Below are positions 8,287 to 17,643 of a stretch of 64,000 bases of DNA, piece by piece; within the stretch, counting starts at the first letter, position 1; each line of letters opens with the position of its first letter. The stretch is from Bradyrhizobium diazoefficiens (GTDB taxonomy: Bacteria > Pseudomonadota > Alphaproteobacteria > Rhizobiales > Xanthobacteraceae), in NCBI RefSeq assembly GCF_018131185.1, contig NZ_JAFCJE010000007.1, forward strand, positions 186,001 to 250,000, in the 5' to 3' direction. The notes beneath the pieces are model-generated. The model had not been told where the DNA came from and ran no database searches. It saw only the letters and a list, made by a program, of their open reading frames with translations. Position numbers and translations under genes: made by a program.

Positions 8287-9765
8287 TCATCGCGGCGTGT
8301 CGGCGGCGTAGACGGCGGACTTGTTGTAATATCTGGCGATGCAGTCGTTCGGCAACCGGTCAGCGTTGCCAGTCACATCGGCGGTCATCAGCAGGGACGG
8401 CGTCCATTTGTGACGGGGAACCGCGACAACGGGCTCGCGGTTCGTCGTCAGGAGGGCATGCCGTTCGGCGCTCTCCCGCCAGTACGGGTACAGGCCCTGC
8501 CACTGCGCGCGCAGCTGAAATGCCGTGGAGCTCAGGCAGAGCGAAGCGATCGTGAGCAGTGCCAAGCCCGCAGGCATCCCGATGGGGCCGAGCAGGCCGC
8601 GAAACGCGCCCGCCGCAACCCGTTCGCGCAATTGCGGGCGGTAGGCACCGACGATCAGCTTGACTCCCAGCGTCGATCCGAACAGCAGCAGGATCAATGC
8701 TTGGTTCTGCGCCCGTTCAATGAGCCGCATGCCCGTCGCATAGCGATGAGCGAAATATTCGAAGTAGCAGCACGCCAGGCAGATCGCGATTGTGCCGAGA
8801 GCCAACAGCTTTCTCACTTGGGGCCCCTGGGGCGTCGGGTCAGGCTCGATCAATGCGATGAGGCCGACGGCGGCGAACCAGGCGACGATGGCGGGCTCTC
8901 GAAGGAAACGACCGAGACCGACGAGCGAGTCGATGAGCGCTTGAAACACCGACCATGTCACATGCCCGCCGTTCGGGAGTTGTTCCATGCGCGCGCTGTT
9001 GCCGCTGGCCGAGACAACGATGATCCACCCGATCGCGATGGCGATCGCGATCAGCAAGTGATGCACGATCTGGCGCTGCTGGCCGAAGAGATGGCGCGCA
9101 GCCAGTGACGCCGAGACAATCAGCAGCAGCCACGGCCCGGTGAATTCGTTGCATAGCGCAGCCGCGAAACCGCCTAGAGCCATCGCAAGGCTGAGCGTCC
9201 AGGAGAAGCCGGCCTCCCCGTCAAGGGTCCGAATGCACTCTCCGAGGATTAGGATGGTGATCAAGGCGGGCGGGACATAGCAGGTCACGGCCGAGAGCCA
9301 ATAGAGCAGATCGCGCACACTCGGGGCAGCGCTGACCACGGCGCTCGCGAATGCAAGTATGAGGAAAACCAATTGCAGAGCGGTGGTGCGAGGCCATGCA
9401 CGGACTATGGCGAGCGCCGTGCCGGCCAGGAACAGCCCTGCGCTCGCGGCCATCGTCAGTGAATAGGCCGACAACAGGCTGACACCCGCCGCTGCGGAGA
9501 TCGCCGGCGGAACCTGGGTCAGCCAAAGAGCCAGAACTCGGCCCGATTGCGAGTGATAGAAGAGCGATACGGTATCGATGAAACCATGACGCGCGTACAA
9601 ATCCGCGAAGCAGAAGTCGTCATGTTCGGGCGCGCTAAGTGACGTGAGCGCGAACAGAACCAGCAGAAAAATTGCAGGAAACAGGCTGCACAGCGTCCAG
9701 CCAATCCAGGCCCGGCCATCGGCGTGGGGACGCGCTGCGAGTGGAATAACACCTTGATTGTCCAC
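8287..9765 (-). CDS. Polytopic membrane protein, DUF6056/GtrC-like candidate glycosyltransferase
   Basis: 492 residues with about ten hydrophobic segments. The first periplasmic loop carries EHDDFCFAD, an acidic motif in the position used by GT-C transferases for the polyprenyl-linked donor, and ALCNEFTGP near residue 205 resembles the NENTGP signature of DUF6056 proteins. The GTG at 9765 is supported by a strong AGGGGG six bases upstream. Paired with the downstream GtrB-like enzyme, it is a good candidate for the transferase that adds a side residue to the polysaccharide in the periplasm. Family assignment is by motif memory and the substrate is unknown. Confidence 0.6.
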   Translation of the reverse strand: MDNQGVIPLAARPHADGRAWIGWTLCSLFPAIFLLVLFALTSLSAPEHDDFCFADLYARHGFIDTVSLFYHSQSGRVLALWLTQVPPAISAAAGVSLLSAYSLTMAASAGLFLAGTALAIVRAWPRTTALQLVFLILAFASAVVSAAPSVRDLLYWLSAVTCYVPPALITILILGECIRTLDGEAGFSWTLSLAMALGGFAAALCNEFTGPWLLLIVSASLAARHLFGQQRQIVHHLLIAIAIAIGWIIVVSASGNSARMEQLPNGGHVTWSVFQALIDSLVGLGRFLREPAIVAWFAAVGLIALIEPDPTPQGPQVRKLLALGTIAICLACCYFEYFAHRYATGMRLIERAQNQALILLLFGSTLGVKLIVGAYRPQLRERVAAGAFRGLLGPIGMPAGLALLTIASLCLSSTAFQLRAQWQGLYPYWRESAERHALLTTNREPVVAVPRHKWTPSLLMTADVTGNADRLPNDCIARYYNKSAVYAADTPR

Positions 9766-9871
9766 GCAAAGCCCCCTGCGATCTGGGCCAGACTAGAGAC
9801 AACCGACCCGGGTCGCAATGTTCATTTCCGGCCGCTGCAGCGTGCGGCTTGCGCGGTGAGCTGCGCCGTCA

Positions 9872-10621
9872 CTAGAACTCCCGTCGCTTCAGCCAGGCCC
9901 GCGCTCCCCAATGGGCAAAACACCAGGCTGATTTGACGAGGGAGAGGTGCTCGACATTGCGGTAGATCTGCCAGACCCATTTGGCCGAGCGCATCGGGCG
10001 GCTGGATACTGAGGAGCCCCTGACGCGGTAGCGTGCAAGATCCTCATTGAGGCCGTATGCGGTGTGGCCGCGCTCGAGGATCGATAGCCACAGGCAGAAA
10101 TCGTCGTAGCCCTCGTTCTTCATCACGATGGGGCCGGCGATCTCGCGATCCACCATCGCCGTCAGCGTCGCGATCGCCGTGTTCTTCAGGAGCTGGTCAT
10201 AAGTCAGCGAGGCCGGCACTTCGATCAGCCGTCCGGTGACGGTGTTAGCCTCGTTGATACGGCGGAAGGCGGTGTAGCTGAGGGCGGCCTGCTTCTCCTG
10301 CGCGAAGGCAAGCTGCCGCTCCAGCTTCTCGGGCAGCCAAAGATCATCGCTGTCGAGGAAGGCGAGATAGCGGCCCTGAGCGGCGTCGATCGACGCCTGG
10401 CGCGCCAGCGCCGGGCCGCCATTTCTGGCTTGCCGGATCAGCTTGACGCGTGGATCGCGCTCGCCGATGTCCGCGATGATAGCCGGCGTCTTGTCAGTCG
10501 AGCAGTCGTCGGCGATCAAGAGCTCCCAATCGGCGAATGTCTGGTTCTGCACCGAGCGGATCGTCTCCTCGATCAGGCCTTCGACATTCCAGGACGGTGT
10601 AATGATCGAGACGAGCGGCAT
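9872..10621 (-). CDS. Family 2 glycosyltransferase
   Basis: Cytosolic GT-A fold transferase of 249 residues. It opens SIITPSWNVEGLIEETIRSVQNQT, has ADDCSTDKT in the nucleotide-binding region and FLDSDDLW as the metal-binding DxD-like motif near residue 95. No membrane segment. It resembles TuaG/WaaB-type chain-elongating enzymes. The gene follows the KpsC/S-like gene by 11 bp in the long minus-strand operon. A 106-bp gap then separates it from the membrane protein gene. Donor and acceptor are unknown; with legF in the same operon, a CMP-nonulosonate or CDP-sugar donor is possible but unproved. Confidence 0.82.
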   Translation of the reverse strand: MPLVSIITPSWNVEGLIEETIRSVQNQTFADWELLIADDCSTDKTPAIIADIGERDPRVKLIRQARNGGPALARQASIDAAQGRYLAFLDSDDLWLPEKLERQLAFAQEKQAALSYTAFRRINEANTVTGRLIEVPASLTYDQLLKNTAIATLTAMVDREIAGPIVMKNEGYDDFCLWLSILERGHTAYGLNEDLARYRVRGSSVSSRPMRSAKWVWQIYRNVEHLSLVKSAWCFAHWGARAWLKRREF

Positions 10622-10632
10622 GATGGGTCCGT

Positions 10633-12036
10633 TCAGCTCACGCGGGCCGGCTCGGCGATTGCCGCGCGCAAGGAGGCCGCAAACGTGTCGAGCAGCTTGG
10701 GATCGCCGATATAAAGCTCGCCCGGATAAGACCGGCGCCAGGCAGATTCGAAATAAGCCGCGCCTTTGGCCGGATCGAACGGACCGGCGGAGAGCGCCTC
10801 GCGCAGTCGCGCGGGCACTTCGGCCAGACGATCGACCGCGTATACCAGCGGGCAGGAGCGGTAGAACGCATCACCCATCACCACGACGGGCTTGCCGAGC
10901 AGCAGCGCTTCCGCACCAGACTTGCTGTTGACGGAGATGACCGCATCGGCGCGATTGAGAACGGTGTAATTATTCGTCTGCGGCGGCAGCAGTACGAAAT
11001 TGTCGAAACGGCGGGCCAGTTCGAACAGGCGATCGGCCGAGATCGCACCGATCTGGGCAGGGTGCTCCTTCACGACCAGGACATGCGAATCCGGGATCGT
11101 GCGCAGCAGAAAGTCAACGGTCGCGACCTGGTCGAGATAGTCCGGCGAGCGCAGCGTCAGCGCCATGTCGGCGGGAACGTGGAACGGGTAGTAGACGAAG
11201 GGCGTTTCCGGAATCGGTTTGTAGAGCTTGCGCAGCCGTGTCGCGTTGAGCGCCATCGCAGCGTGGACACGGGCATGACGCAGATTGTGCCCGAACTCCT
11301 GGTGCTTGCCGAGCGCGAACTGGTCCCACAGCTTCTCGGTGAGGCGGCGGGCGTTGCGAAAATTGAGGATCTTCTTGAAGGCCGCCGAATAATGGTGCTG
11401 ATCCTTTCTGGGGATGACAATCGCGCGCTGCGTCAGCGTTTCGTCGAGATAGGCGCGCACCTCGGGCGACACAGCGTCCGCCGGCGTCGGCATTACGTCG
11501 GGTGCGCCGAGAGTGTCGGGCGTAAAGTACATGCGTCCGCGAAAGAACGAAGGCTCGATGAACCAGTTGCGGATGCCGCGGCGCTTTGCGGCGTAGAAGC
11601 TCGCTATCACGGAAAGAAAGCCGCCGAGTTCCTGCACCAGTTCGGGGCGCTTGCCTTGTCGCTCAAGCCGGTCGAGCACCGCCTCCATCGCGTTGGTATA
11701 GATCATGAAGCGCCGGCGCAGCGCGGCAGTATCGCGGATTCCGAAAGTGAACCGCTCGTGGCTAAACAGGAAATTGGTTCCGTCGAGCCCGTAAGATACG
11801 ACGCGCGCGTCGAGCGCCTTGCGATCCTCGGGCGAGGGGCCGGCCTTGAGGCCTTCACGATACATGTTCGTGACCGGAACGCCTTCGGTAGCCGACATCT
11901 CCGCGCTGCGATCATCGAAGGCGAGCAGCTCGACATCGTGGCCTGCCGCGCGCAAGCGTTGCGCGACCGGAATCCAGAACCGGGTCTGGTATTCGGCAAG
12001 GGTGGTGATGAGAATGGTCTTTGCAGATGTTGCCAT
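10633..12036 (-). CDS. Capsule polysaccharide biosynthesis (KpsC/KpsS-like) glycosyltransferase-fold protein
   Basis: 467 residues with a GT-B-like arrangement. The N-terminal half starts ILITTLAEYQTRFWIPVAQRL; the C-terminal half has VVKEHPAQIG (KEHP), then SVNSKSGAEALLLGKPVVVMGDAFY near residue 385, the pattern seen in the capsule synthesis/export KpsC/KpsS and LipB groups, where it binds the nucleotide sugar. The ATG at 12036 is chosen because the frame upstream of it overlaps the next gene and is Arg-rich without similarity. Some KpsC/S members are Kdo transferases working with CMP-sugars, which fits a locus making CMP-nonulosonates, but specificity is inferred. Confidence 0.68.
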   Translation of the reverse strand: MATSAKTILITTLAEYQTRFWIPVAQRLRAAGHDVELLAFDDRSAEMSATEGVPVTNMYREGLKAGPSPEDRKALDARVVSYGLDGTNFLFSHERFTFGIRDTAALRRRFMIYTNAMEAVLDRLERQGKRPELVQELGGFLSVIASFYAAKRRGIRNWFIEPSFFRGRMYFTPDTLGAPDVMPTPADAVSPEVRAYLDETLTQRAIVIPRKDQHHYSAAFKKILNFRNARRLTEKLWDQFALGKHQEFGHNLRHARVHAAMALNATRLRKLYKPIPETPFVYYPFHVPADMALTLRSPDYLDQVATVDFLLRTIPDSHVLVVKEHPAQIGAISADRLFELARRFDNFVLLPPQTNNYTVLNRADAVISVNSKSGAEALLLGKPVVVMGDAFYRSCPLVYAVDRLAEVPARLREALSAGPFDPAKGAAYFESAWRRSYPGELYIGDPKLLDTFAASLRAAIAEPARVS

Positions 12037-12040
12037 GGTT

Positions 12041-13429
12041 CTATCGGACGTGTTCGATCGCAATGCTCGCGAGCGGCAAGCCCGTCGTCGCGCATTGCGC
12101 GCGTCTTGCCGTAAATTGAGACGGGCTCGCCTGGTCATAGGCGGCGATGCGCTGAAGCAGGGTCTGGACGAATGACGGCGCGATCCGTTTGTCGCGTCGA
12201 GCCGGGTTGAACTGGCTGCGTAGCCGCTCCGTGACGGCCGAGCCGAGCGCTGCGCTGGCGGCGCCTTTGACGATCTGGCCTAGGCTCGGCTTTGCCCGCG
12301 TGCCTTTCACGGTCGCAAGCAGCGAGAGGTAGGGGTGGCCCGAATGCGTTGCGCGGGCTAGGACGTCGGCGACGCGTTCGGCAGCTCTTCCGTCGTTGAG
12401 ATGGAAGAAGGCTTCGATATCGGCGGCGTGAACGCGAGCGAAATCGAAGGTCTCGGTCTCACGCTCGATGTGATCGACTGCGCCGAGCAGCTCTTCGAAC
12501 GAGTCAACCTGCCGGCTCACGCGCGCGGGCAGCGCGGCATGGCCGGCGGTGATCGATGTGTTCAAATATTCGAGTTGGAGCGGCAATTTCCCCAGCAAGA
12601 CCGATTCGACCGCCGTCCCGCAGTTGAGATGAATGACGGCGGCTGCATTGCGGATGCGGTCGAGCACGCTGCCGGTGCCGTCAATCAGGACGTTCGGGTG
12701 GCGCGAGAGGGCGTTGCGATAGACCTCCTCGCTCTCGAAGGGGTGCGGGCGCACCAGAATGTTGCGGTCGGGCCGCGCTGCGGCGAGCCGCTCGATCTCG
12801 GCGAGATAGTTGGTGAAGACCTGCTTCAGGTCCGCGATGAAGCGGTCGACATAGGCGCCATCCCAACCGGCTCGCACCATCGCTTCGCGTTCTCCGCCCG
12901 GCTTGCCGGTAAAGCGCGAATTGACCAGCGGGAAATTGGCGTTGACGAGCAAATAGCCGCGTGGCTCGCCGTCGAGCAGCGCCCGCCAGCGAGGGGCTGC
13001 GAAATCGAATCGGGGACATCCGGTGAGGTGAAGCTGCTCCGGCTTCATCGTTCCGGCTGCGAGGAAGGCGTCGTGCAGCCGGCTTCCCCAGAAGAAATAG
13101 CCCGACAGGATATCGGCGTAGCCGCTGCCCTTGATATGAGCGGCCATCGCCGGAGGCGAGTTGCCGCCCTTTTCCGCGAGCACGCCGCCTTCGGTATCGA
13201 GCACGTACAGCGCCAGCCCGGCTCCGGCAAAGCTCTGCATCAGGCCGAGATTGACGGGACGCGCATAGTTGACGACCAGCGCGTCCAGCCCAAGTCGCGG
13301 GACATCGACGGCCTGCTCGTACATCGGCACCAGCACGACGGAGACGCCGCGCCGCGCGAGTTGATAACCGAGCATGACTGCCCCCGGCAGGTCACGCTTG
13401 GGGTGATCGACCACCAGGCCTATGCGCAA
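12041..13429 (-). CDS. Surface carbohydrate biosynthesis protein
   Basis: 462-residue soluble protein with a GT-B-like C-terminal half. N-terminus MRIGLVVDHPKRDLPG; middle SGYFFWGSRLHDAF and LTGCPRFDF; then NILVRPHPFESEE and a HLNCGTAVESVLLGKLPLQLE stretch, which matches the pattern of a group annotated as surface carbohydrate biosynthesis proteins, related in fold to the KpsC/S-like neighbour. The last 60 residues are basic and may be a membrane-association tail. It is 4 bp from the KpsC/S-like gene and 25 bp from the PhyH gene. Probably a glycosyltransferase or glycerol/ribitol-phosphate-like transferase; the substrate is unknown. Confidence 0.65.
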   Translation of the reverse strand: MRIGLVVDHPKRDLPGAVMLGYQLARRGVSVVLVPMYEQAVDVPRLGLDALVVNYARPVNLGLMQSFAGAGLALYVLDTEGGVLAEKGGNSPPAMAAHIKGSGYADILSGYFFWGSRLHDAFLAAGTMKPEQLHLTGCPRFDFAAPRWRALLDGEPRGYLLVNANFPLVNSRFTGKPGGEREAMVRAGWDGAYVDRFIADLKQVFTNYLAEIERLAAARPDRNILVRPHPFESEEVYRNALSRHPNVLIDGTGSVLDRIRNAAAVIHLNCGTAVESVLLGKLPLQLEYLNTSITAGHAALPARVSRQVDSFEELLGAVDHIERETETFDFARVHAADIEAFFHLNDGRAAERVADVLARATHSGHPYLSLLATVKGTRAKPSLGQIVKGAASAALGSAVTERLRSQFNPARRDKRIAPSFVQTLLQRIAAYDQASPSQFTARRAQCATTGLPLASIAIEHVR

Positions 13430-13454
13430 GATGTGGGCTCCCGGCAGGTCCGTG

Positions 13455-14387
13455 TCAGAGCCGCATCACGGTGCGCTCAAGCTCCGTCAGGGCACCCGCC
13501 GCGCGGAAGCGCGCCGGCGGTTCGGGATAGATGCGCGGCTGCTGGATATAGGTTGCCGTGTAGAGGAGGCGGCTGTGATCCGACTGGATCCGGCTTCCCA
13601 TGTGCAGGCAGCGGGCCGTGTTGACGATGAAGCACGACAGGCGGGGCGCGACCATCTCCTTGACCACGCCGGGACCGGTCTTGGCGAATACCTGCGCATC
13701 GCTCATGTGGCTCTTGAGCGTGTTGCGGAACGCCTTCGATGGTCCGGCTGGAATGAAGGTGAACGGACCGTCGGCGGTGTTCCGCACATCGGTCAGGTAG
13801 ATGAAGAGCTTGCAGACACGCTTGTCGTCGTGGTCGAGATGCCATAGCTGGGAGAAGCTCAGCGCCCGGTTCGGAGTCGGCTGCGACAGCGTCAGCACCA
13901 CGTCCGACAATTGCGGCAGGTCGTGCATGAAATCGCCGATGATGCGCAGCGCGGCTGGCTGCAGGGCGTTGCGCACGAACGGATGGTCGGTCGCAAAGGC
14001 GCCGTTGACGAGATCCTCGTCCAGCAGACTGACCCAGAACGATTTGTGCCGTTCCTTCTGCTGGCCGACGAGCTCATTGAGGCGGCTCACCTTGCCGTCG
14101 GCGAACGTCGCGACGGCTTCCGCGAGGCTGCGATCGATGAGCGCGGACACGTCGACGTAACCGTCCTCGGCGAGTTTGCGGCTCGCCTCGGCCCATTCGG
14201 GCTTGGCTGGAAGCTGCTTGAGAAGCGCGACGCGCTTTGCGCGCGCAGGCAATTGCAGGGCGGTCAGAGCCGCCTTCAGCCCCCATCCGAGATCGGTGCG
14301 GTTGACGTGCCATAGGAGGCGGCGGAACTGGCTGATCTTCGCCTTTTTCGGGGCAGGCCGATCAGCCGTCGTGTCGACGGTTGTCAT
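13455..14387 (-). CDS. PhyH-type Fe(II)/2-oxoglutarate-dependent dioxygenase-like protein
   Basis: Putative non-haem iron oxygenase of 310 residues. The double-stranded beta-helix core shows LWHLDHDDKR (HxD iron ligands) near residue 178 and a distal CLHMGSRIQSDHSR segment that supplies the second His and the Arg for 2-oxoglutarate. Between them are FIYLTDVRNTADGPFTFIP, typical of phytanoyl-CoA dioxygenase homologues. The ATG at 14387 has GGAGC upstream and overlaps the methyltransferase stop as ATGA. Inside a polysaccharide operon it may hydroxylate a sugar or a lipid/acyl component. All three iron ligands appear intact. Confidence 0.72.
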   Translation of the reverse strand: MTTVDTTADRPAPKKAKISQFRRLLWHVNRTDLGWGLKAALTALQLPARAKRVALLKQLPAKPEWAEASRKLAEDGYVDVSALIDRSLAEAVATFADGKVSRLNELVGQQKERHKSFWVSLLDEDLVNGAFATDHPFVRNALQPAALRIIGDFMHDLPQLSDVVLTLSQPTPNRALSFSQLWHLDHDDKRVCKLFIYLTDVRNTADGPFTFIPAGPSKAFRNTLKSHMSDAQVFAKTGPGVVKEMVAPRLSCFIVNTARCLHMGSRIQSDHSRLLYTATYIQQPRIYPEPPARFRAAGALTELERTVMRL

Positions 14388-15274
14388 GTGGGCTCCCAGC
14401 AATACAAAAAACCATCATTGTGAATCGTCGGTGCGAACGGCATGCGTTCGCGAGCCAAGATGCGGACGCGGCCCTGTCGCTCGTAATCGTCGAGCGTCGA
14501 GAACAGCTGGGTCTGGTAGTCGACCGAGCGGATGTAGAGAAAGCTGACGAGATCTCGCGGACTCGAAAAATTCAGCAGCTCCGTCGTCGGCTCGATGTTG
14601 ATGACGCGTTTCGGCCTCGCAGCGATGATGTTGTCCACCACCTTGCGCACGTCGTAAGGAATTTGCTCGATGCAGAAATAGGTGAAAACGACCTGGTCGC
14701 TGATCGCCGCGTAGTTTGGGTCGTTGCCGTCGGTCAGGTCGATCCTGTCGAGCGTTATCCGGTCCGACAGGCCATAATGCGCTGCGATCTCGCGGCCCGC
14801 AGCGATGCCGTTCGGCGCGATGTCGAACCCGCGCAGCCTCCAGTCGGGATGATTGAGATGCAGCGACAGCAGATTGATGCCGCAGCCCGCACCGAGTTCG
14901 ACGATCTCAGTGGCGCCACCCGTGTGTCGCGCGAGTAGCTCGCCGAGGGCCCTGGCGCGATAGCGATAATAGTCGTCGGCTGCGACCCTGCAGATCTGAT
15001 TGTCGACCTTGCGAAGACCCCGCGCGGGATTCTTCGGGATCAGGAATTCGCCGATGCTTGCGGCCTTCGTCCAGGCCTTTTCCGACAGCGTTCGCTGCCA
15101 GTGCGATAGATTGTACTCGGAATCTACGACGTCGGCCGTGCGTTTGACGCGGCGCATCGCGAGGCGTCCGATGCTCCTCGCTGCATCCAGCGCATAAGTC
15201 GCCGCCTTGTCCGACAACGACGCCGGAGCGAAACCTGTGATGACGGCTTTCGTGTCTGTCGCGTGGATGTTCAT
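14384..15274 (-). CDS. Class I SAM-dependent methyltransferase
   Basis: 296 residues. The AdoMet-binding motif I is IVELGAGCGINLLSL near residue 122, followed by an acidic end of strand 2 (RGFDIAPNGI) and FTYFCIEQIPYD in the motif IV region. The N-terminal 90 residues are a distinct cap with the string DSEYNLSHWQRTLSEKAWTKA. The gene abuts the flippase gene (no gap) and is coupled by ATGA to the PhyH gene. It most likely O-methylates a sugar of the repeat unit, but the acceptor is not evident. Confidence 0.78.
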   Translation of the reverse strand: MNIHATDTKAVITGFAPASLSDKAATYALDAARSIGRLAMRRVKRTADVVDSEYNLSHWQRTLSEKAWTKAASIGEFLIPKNPARGLRKVDNQICRVAADDYYRYRARALGELLARHTGGATEIVELGAGCGINLLSLHLNHPDWRLRGFDIAPNGIAAGREIAAHYGLSDRITLDRIDLTDGNDPNYAAISDQVVFTYFCIEQIPYDVRKVVDNIIAARPKRVINIEPTTELLNFSSPRDLVSFLYIRSVDYQTQLFSTLDDYERQGRVRILARERMPFAPTIHNDGFLYCWEPT

Positions 15275-16798
15275 TCAATTGCTTTTGGATGTCAGTCCCA
15301 TCAGTTGTCCGACGGCTGGAAATACAGTCCGGTGCCGCTTTTCAAGCACGAGGAAGTACTGGAGTGTCCAGGTAACCAGACAGAAAACCATGGAACCGAG
15401 CGCGAGCTTTAGCACGCTGTCGAACCGAATGTAACCTGCAATTGTTGCTAGAAAAATGCTTGCCAGCACAAGGATTGCGAACTGGGTTCCGATACCCTTC
15501 GCGAAGCGATTGCGGTCGAGATCGAGTGCACCGCGCAACTCTCTCAGCTGCAAGGGCAGGATAACGATACTGCCGACGACTTGGCCGAGTATCAAAGCGC
15601 GTTCCGCGAACAGGTGCAATGTCGCGGCGGAGACCACCGCCCAGACCAGAAGCTGAACGGCGACCAGCCTGTTGAGCCTGGATTGCACGTTCGGCCGCGT
15701 CAGAAAGATCAGGCTGCCAATCGCCACGTATTGGGCACAGATCGGAACCAGGAAGCTCAAACCCATCCAGAACGCGTATGGCGCAAGAAGGGGACCGATC
15801 CAGATGTTCATGATCTCGGGCGAGAGGATCGCGGTCGCGGCAAGCGGCGGCACCACGAACATCGGCATCATGACGAGGCCGAGGTCACCGAGACGCTGGA
15901 ACGCCGTCGCGCTGCCGCGCTCGTCGAGGCGGCTGGCAACGGGAAGCAAGGCGGATGTCAGGAGGCTGACGACGACTTTGGAAACCCGTGACAATCGCAC
16001 CAGCGCGTCGTAGGTGCCGACGGCCTTGGGGCCGAACAGCAATCCGATCAGGAACGGCTGAAGCGGTCCGGAAACGCCGCCCATCAGTTTGCCCTGCAGG
16101 AGCAGCACGCAGCGGTGCAGAATATCCTGCCGGATGTCCGACGTCCACGGCAGCAATCGCACGTGCTTGTGCCGCAGGGCGACCAACGCGGCAATTCCAA
16201 TGACGACGGCGCGGGCCAGAAGCGTGGCAAGATAGATGTAGGCGACCACTTCAAAGCCTGCCGCGGCCCACGCGGCTGCGAATGTCAGACCGACATACCC
16301 CGCCGTTGACGTGACTTCCGCAATGCGGAGCAGGTTGTAGCGCTCGAAGCCCTTGACGATACCTTCCCACACCAGCGCCGGAACGAAGATCAGATTCGCG
16401 AGGGCGGTGCAGTGCATGATCCGGGTGAACGTCTCCAGATGCGCGGCGTCAACCTTCATCACGATGACGAACAGCGGTGTCGCGAACCATATGGCTGCGC
16501 TGAGGATCACGGTGAGAGCGATGGAGACCACCCCCAGGAAAGCGATCTGACGGCTGGCCTGCGTCCAATTTCGATGCTCTCTCGCGCGCGCGACGACCTG
16601 CGTGGCGACCTCGGACAGGCCGAGGTCCAGCACCGCCATCATCCCGCTGGGAAGCAATAGCCGCGAGATGACAATGAGGCCGAACTCGGTCACCCCCCAG
16701 GTCCCGATGATCAGCGGAATGACCGCAAGGCCCAGCAAGGCGGCTACGCCGAAGGCAAGCGCCGAAATCACCGTGTTCTGGATCAGGCGCTTGATCAT
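15275..16798 (-). CDS. wzx: Wzx-type oligosaccharide flippase (MOP/MATE superfamily)
   Basis: Integral membrane protein of 507 residues with about 12-14 hydrophobic segments spread over its whole length, beginning LIQNTVISALAFGVAALLGLAVIPLIIG. This layout and the conserved LVPICAQYVAIGSLIF and YDALVRLSRVSK stretches fit polysaccharide translocases that flip undecaprenyl-PP-linked repeat units to the periplasm. It is 10 bp downstream of the PtmA-like SDR gene. Its presence points to a Wzx-type export route for this glycan; no Wzy polymerase is obvious in the window, although the 835-residue membrane protein at 26988-29495 or the 396-residue one at 32607 could serve. Confidence 0.82.
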   Translation of the reverse strand: MIKRLIQNTVISALAFGVAALLGLAVIPLIIGTWGVTEFGLIVISRLLLPSGMMAVLDLGLSEVATQVVARAREHRNWTQASRQIAFLGVVSIALTVILSAAIWFATPLFVIVMKVDAAHLETFTRIMHCTALANLIFVPALVWEGIVKGFERYNLLRIAEVTSTAGYVGLTFAAAWAAAGFEVVAYIYLATLLARAVVIGIAALVALRHKHVRLLPWTSDIRQDILHRCVLLLQGKLMGGVSGPLQPFLIGLLFGPKAVGTYDALVRLSRVSKVVVSLLTSALLPVASRLDERGSATAFQRLGDLGLVMMPMFVVPPLAATAILSPEIMNIWIGPLLAPYAFWMGLSFLVPICAQYVAIGSLIFLTRPNVQSRLNRLVAVQLLVWAVVSAATLHLFAERALILGQVVGSIVILPLQLRELRGALDLDRNRFAKGIGTQFAILVLASIFLATIAGYIRFDSVLKLALGSMVFCLVTWTLQYFLVLEKRHRTVFPAVGQLMGLTSKSN

Positions 16799-16808
16799 TG
16801 AGGTCGTG

Positions 16809-17630
16809 CTACCAGGCGCTCAGGCCGCCGTCGACGGCGATGTTCTGGCCAGTCACGTAGGACGCGGCGTCCGATACCAGGAACAGCATTGTGCCGACCA
16901 TCTCGTCCGCGCGAGCCATGCGGCCGATGGGGATACGGGCTCCATAGCGCGCCTTGAAGGTCTCATTCTGCCCACTCTCGACCCCGCCGGGGGTGAGGGT
17001 ATTGACGCGGACGCCCTTCGCCGCCCAATAGGTCGCCAGGTGCTTGGTCAGGCCGATCACGCCGGCCTTGGATGCCGTGTAGACGGCGGGCGTGTTGATG
17101 GCCCGGCCGAGATATTCGGAGCCTTCGTAGATGCGCTGGTCGGGCGCCAGCAGGCCGTAGATCGAGGCTGTCTGCACGATAGCGCCGTAGCCGCGCTCGG
17201 CCATTCGGCCGCCGAACACCTGCGCAACGTTGAACATGCCGTCGAGATTGACTGCCATGATCTCCCGCCAGGTGTCCTGCGAGAACTTTTCCACCGGGGC
17301 AAAAAAGGCGTCGACGTCGCGGGTCTTGCTGGCGGCGTTGTTGAGCAGGATCGAGACCGGTCCGAGGTCGGCCTCGATCGCATCGGCTGTGTTGCGGACC
17401 GCTTCAGGATTGGTGATGTCGCAACCGTAGCCTCTGGCGCGGACGGCATGGCGGGAGGCGACGTCGGCTGCTGCAGCCTCGGTTGCGGCCTGATCCAGAT
17501 CGACAATCGCAACGTTGGCGCCGAACTCGGCAAGGCCCTCGGCAAAGCGGCGCCCGAGGATGCCACAGCCTCCGGTGACGACGGCGGTTCGGCCGGTCAG
17601 ATCGAACAAAGCCTTGAAGCTCGTGGTCAT
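16809..17630 (-). CDS. ptmA: PtmA-like short-chain dehydrogenase of the legionaminate/nonulosonate cluster
   Basis: Classical SDR of 273 residues. TGGCGILGRRFAEGL (TGxxxGxG) is near residue 18, LNNAAS near 98, a catalytic Ser in QTASIYGLLAPDQRIYEG near 153 and YTASK (YxxxK) near 177; the C-terminus is VTGQNIAVDGGLSAW. The APDQRIYEG insertion between Ser and Tyr is typical of PtmA proteins that travel with legF/ptmB in flagellin-glycan clusters. The ATG at 17630 is used because the upstream 56 codons of the open frame lie inside legF and look non-coding. Its exact step is not settled in the field; oxidation or reduction of a sugar precursor is likely. Confidence 0.8.
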   Translation of the reverse strand: MTTSFKALFDLTGRTAVVTGGCGILGRRFAEGLAEFGANVAIVDLDQAATEAAAADVASRHAVRARGYGCDITNPEAVRNTADAIEADLGPVSILLNNAASKTRDVDAFFAPVEKFSQDTWREIMAVNLDGMFNVAQVFGGRMAERGYGAIVQTASIYGLLAPDQRIYEGSEYLGRAINTPAVYTASKAGVIGLTKHLATYWAAKGVRVNTLTPGGVESGQNETFKARYGARIPIGRMARADEMVGTMLFLVSDAASYVTGQNIAVDGGLSAW

Positions 17631-17643
17631 CGCTTGAGGCTCC

